Of a DNA stretch of 64,000 nucleotides, positions 61,704 to 64,000 are shown in pieces (the first letter of the stretch is position 1; the number at the start of each line of letters is the position of its first letter). A program made the position numbers and the translations under genes. This stretch comes from Lumbricus terrestris (lineage: Eukaryota; Annelida; Clitellata; Crassiclitellata; Lumbricidae): the NCBI GenBank assembly GCA_949752735.1, contig OX457053.1:428001-492000 (forward strand), in the 5' to 3' direction. A model generated the notes under the pieces. The model was not told the DNA's origin. It made no database searches and was given only the letters and a program-made list of their open reading frames with translations.

Positions 61704-62264
61704 GTGAACTGGTCTCAACCAAAGAGTATCGTCAAGTACACTTTGGACAGTTTACTGACGAAATACGTCATCATTACCACAACAATTCTCACGTGGAGAA
61801 GTTCTCTGTCTCTTCTCGACGTCTTTATGTTTCCGAATGACGCGCTGCTCTCGAATTGGTCTTGTTTCGTGATCGGATTGGCAGCGTCGGTCCTTCTCTT
61901 TGCCCTAGAGGTTCCTTTCACCCAGCTGGCCAACCACATCCGACGAACACAGACCAGTCGTCGCTGGCTGAGACTCGTCTACGAGGACGCCGTCTATATC
62001 CTCGTATTCGTCGCCGAATCGTTTCTATGGAGGGGCGGATGGAATCTCAACGCGACGTTCGTCATCGCAGATCCAATGGTCGGTGGGTGGGTGAACCATG
62101 CCATTGGAACTGTTCTCCTATTCTCTCTCCAGCTCTTCAGTTATGTTTCTTTCTGCGGATGTGTTCAGGATGGACTGGATATCGATTCTGATGCAGAGGT
62201 CGATTGTATCTATGCCACGAAATACATTCGAGTGCTTGATCTGTACTTACGAGAAGAGAAAGAG
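61704..62264 (+). CDS. fusl: Fuseless-family membrane protein copy 2, exon 2
   Basis: Encodes 187 residues starting VNWSQPKSIVKYTLDSLL, with membrane segments 5-8, ending after TKYIRVLDLYLREEKE at the donor GAG|GTAGAAG (62264/62265), phase 0. The WRSSLSLLDVFMFPND and WRGGWNLNATF motifs are intact. It is about 75% identical by eye to copy 1 exon 2, with a longer acidic linker (DIDSDAEVD) after the eighth segment. No stop or frameshift is present, so the copy appears functional. A C-terminal tail exon like 47826-48050 was not found before the window end and is expected downstream. Confidence 0.82.
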
Positions 62265-62562
62265 GTAGAAGATCTATTTATCTATTCGTCTATTCATTCG
62301 TTCGTCTATTCGTCTATTCAATCAAGGGACTTTTCTACAGCGCCTTTGCAAGGAATTCCTTTATTTCTTTTCTAGTATTAAAATGTGTTAGGTCCATTCA
62401 TTTCTTTCACATCTATGTTCTGTATTCAACTATGCTACATCGTTTCTTATTGTGAGGTTAATTATCTATGTTACCGATATGAATAGGAAGGTGTTTCATT
62501 GGAATCTACGGCATTGCATTGATGGTTCATTGATGATCCATTGATGATCCATTGATGGCTCA
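62265..62562. other. Start of intron 2, Fuseless copy 2
   Basis: Contains CATTCGTCTATT and CATTGATGATC short repeats (62280-62320; 62520-62560). Confidence 0.6.
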
Positions 62563-62792
62563 TCTACATCTACATTCTTTCACTCGCTCTGCAACAATGC
62601 AGAGGCGTTTGTTCTCTGTGGTTGGTCTAACAACCTGGAATGGTCTTCCCTTGACTATGCGACACCTCCAAAGCTGTTCTCAATTTCACAAACTGTTGAA
62701 AACTGTTTTTCGTTTGATCTCGACCGGGAGCGCCTCTGAGTAGGTACCTTGAAGGGGCGCTATATAAATTATGATTGATTGATTGATCTAGT
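62563..62792 (+). pseudogene. LINE (CR1/L2-like) 3' end relic
   Basis: Translates as FTRSATMQRRLFSVVGLTTW, NGLPLTMRHLQ, LLKTVFRLISTGSASE and stops at 62743. The 3' tail (CGGGAGCGCCTCTGAGTAG, then TTGAAGGGGCGCTATATAAA) ends in (GATT)n. No internal stop, but strongly 5'-truncated. Confidence 0.85.
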
Positions 62793-62897
62793 TATAGGGT
62801 GGCCAGTAGTACAGACATCTTTTGCAACTTCTGCCGTGCATTTCGTACGGCTACTGCAACTGATAGCAGAATTTCTGGTGACCTGTGTGGCCTATAC

Positions 62898-63060
62898 CAG
62901 TGGTTCTCAAAGTGGTGGTCCGCGGACCGGCGCCGGTCCGCGGAGACCTGATCACCGGTCCGTGAAGAAGTCTGAGAGTGAAAATAAATTATAAATATTA
63001 ATTGATATATGTTTCAAATTGTGAAATTATTTGAATTATTATTCAAAATTTATTCAAACT
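62898..63060 (+). mobile_element. hAT element left end
   Basis: CAGTGGTTCTCAAAGTGGTG is a common hAT terminus. A perfect 24-bp palindrome follows at 62920-62943. No matching right end is seen before the piggyBac relic, so the element is truncated or interrupted. Confidence 0.65.
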
Positions 63061-63119
63061 TCTTTTTCGAATAAAAAAATACATTACCAGTGCCTTATCT
63101 TAGCTTGCCAACTGGCTTT

Positions 63120-63735
63120 TTAACCCTTTCCACTCGTATAAAATATTGGTATCGTTCTCCCCAGATCGGAATATTTTTTACACGTAAAAACCTGAACGAA
63201 CAGTGTGATGGTATACATTGTATATAACAGTTGTCTAAGCCATTATTAATTAATTTTAACCAAGAAACATGATCAACAATGCCGTCAGTGAGTCCAGTGT
63301 TCCACTTTATTTGTATGTTGTCAGTGTGTGGTAGTCCTTGAAACATTTCCCGGGGTGCAAACCAGGTTGCCGGGAACAAGTTTCGCAGTAGAATACGGTC
63401 TTTCGACGACATCCTGGTGTTTTCCTGTCGCTGCAGACACTGCAATCTTTGGTCTTCTTATTTTCATATGAGGCAATAAAGTGCTTGTGTTTGTTCAGTC
63501 TTTCTTCTTTATCTGAAGTCGAAGGGCGACCACGACGTCGAGCCGGTTGAACCGCACGCTGTTCTTCAACAAGATGTAGAATCAGAGCTTCTCTGTAGTC
63601 GATGTGATTTAGGTGATTGCCTGGATGTGTTTGGTTGTATATTATGAAGCTGTTCACCACAGCCACTTCCAGCAGCCAGAAGAATGTTTTCTTCCACCAC
63701 TTGATGGATTTTCTCAGGAATGAGTAGCTGCTGCA
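63120..63735 (-). pseudogene. piggyBac transposase C-terminal relic
   Basis: The - strand reading (63735 to 63307) is open for about 140 residues: FLRKSIKWWKKTFFWLLEV, AVVNSFIIYNQTHPGNH, YREALILHLVEE, RRGRPS, then a Cys-rich end with CSVCSDRK, GCRRKTVFYCETCSRQ and LHPGKCFKDYHT. This is the end of the DDE domain and the C-terminal zinc finger of PGBD4-like piggyBac transposases. The element's own end follows: TTAACCCTTTCCACTCG at 63120-63136, a TTAA target site plus inverted-repeat start. The 5' part of the gene is lost where the (ATGT)n array begins at 63739. Dead fragment. Confidence 0.9.
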
Positions 63736-63738
63736 GCA

Positions 63739-63760
63739 GTGATGTATGTATGTATGTATG

Positions 63761-63791
<31 letters not shown>

Positions 63792-63897
63792 GTATGTATG
63801 TATGTATGTATGTATGTATGTATGTATATATGTATGTATGTATGTATGTATTATGTATGTATTATGTATGTATTATGTATGTATGTATGCATGTATG

Positions 63898-63960
<63 letters not shown>
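63739..63960. repeat. (ATGT)n microsatellite, interrupted
   Basis: About 55 ATGT units with AAGT, ATAT and TTATG interruptions. It directly abuts and truncates the piggyBac relic. Confidence 0.97.
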
Positions 63961-64000
63961 CCCTAACGCTTGTTTATTGCACCATGTATTTACGGAAAAG

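Overview
This is animal (metazoan) DNA: intron-containing genes with GT/AG junctions, and most of the sequence is microsatellite, satellite or transposon debris. A precursor with seven copies of an amidated MLRM peptide (myomodulin-like) points to a lophotrochozoan such as an annelid, brachiopod, nemertean or mollusc. The species cannot be fixed from sequence alone.

Genes, all on the + strand. (1) A myomodulin-like neuropeptide precursor, coding exon 1 at 19065-19116 (signal peptide) and exon 2 at 25105-26018 (all peptides). A TATA box and initiator lie about 240 bases upstream, and a 6-kb repeat-rich phase-1 intron separates the exons. (2) A complete three-exon gene of the Fuseless family (eight membrane segments) at 42883-43425, 44301-44834 and 47826-48050, with both introns in phase 0. 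(3) A tandem paralogue, exons at about 60503-61009 and 61704-62264, whose last exon probably lies beyond the window. The two Fuseless copies are nearly identical in exon 1 but clearly diverged in exon 2, which suggests gene conversion.

Repeats by region. 0-10 kb: a tRNA-derived SINE, LINE fragments, tetra- and trinucleotide arrays, and an unassigned 1.14-kb transposon with many GGACATTA/C-run motifs and a 9-bp target duplication. 10.2-16.2 kb: a 152-bp satellite, about 39 monomers in four-monomer higher-order units. 16-25 kb: simple repeats and the neuropeptide gene. 26-42 kb: a 461-bp inverted-repeat element, a 200-bp assembly gap, a purine-only tract, a 71-bp TTAA foldback element, a LINE relic, and a 2.67-kb DNA transposon carrying a nested hAT MITE. 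42-55 kb: the first Fuseless gene and a dense cluster of hAT-type elements, most with recognisable 8-bp target duplications, including three copies of one MITE family and a 1.44-kb element inside a LINE. 55-64 kb: long (GA)n and (GT)n tracts, the second Fuseless gene, a LINE tail, a hAT end and a piggyBac relic broken by an (ATGT)n array.

The genes look functionally compatible (a secreted neuropeptide; a neuronal membrane protein family), but nothing in the sequence shows that they are co-regulated. SINE and LINE copies share one 3' tail, often next to a microsatellite, which links retroposition to much of the simple-repeat load.
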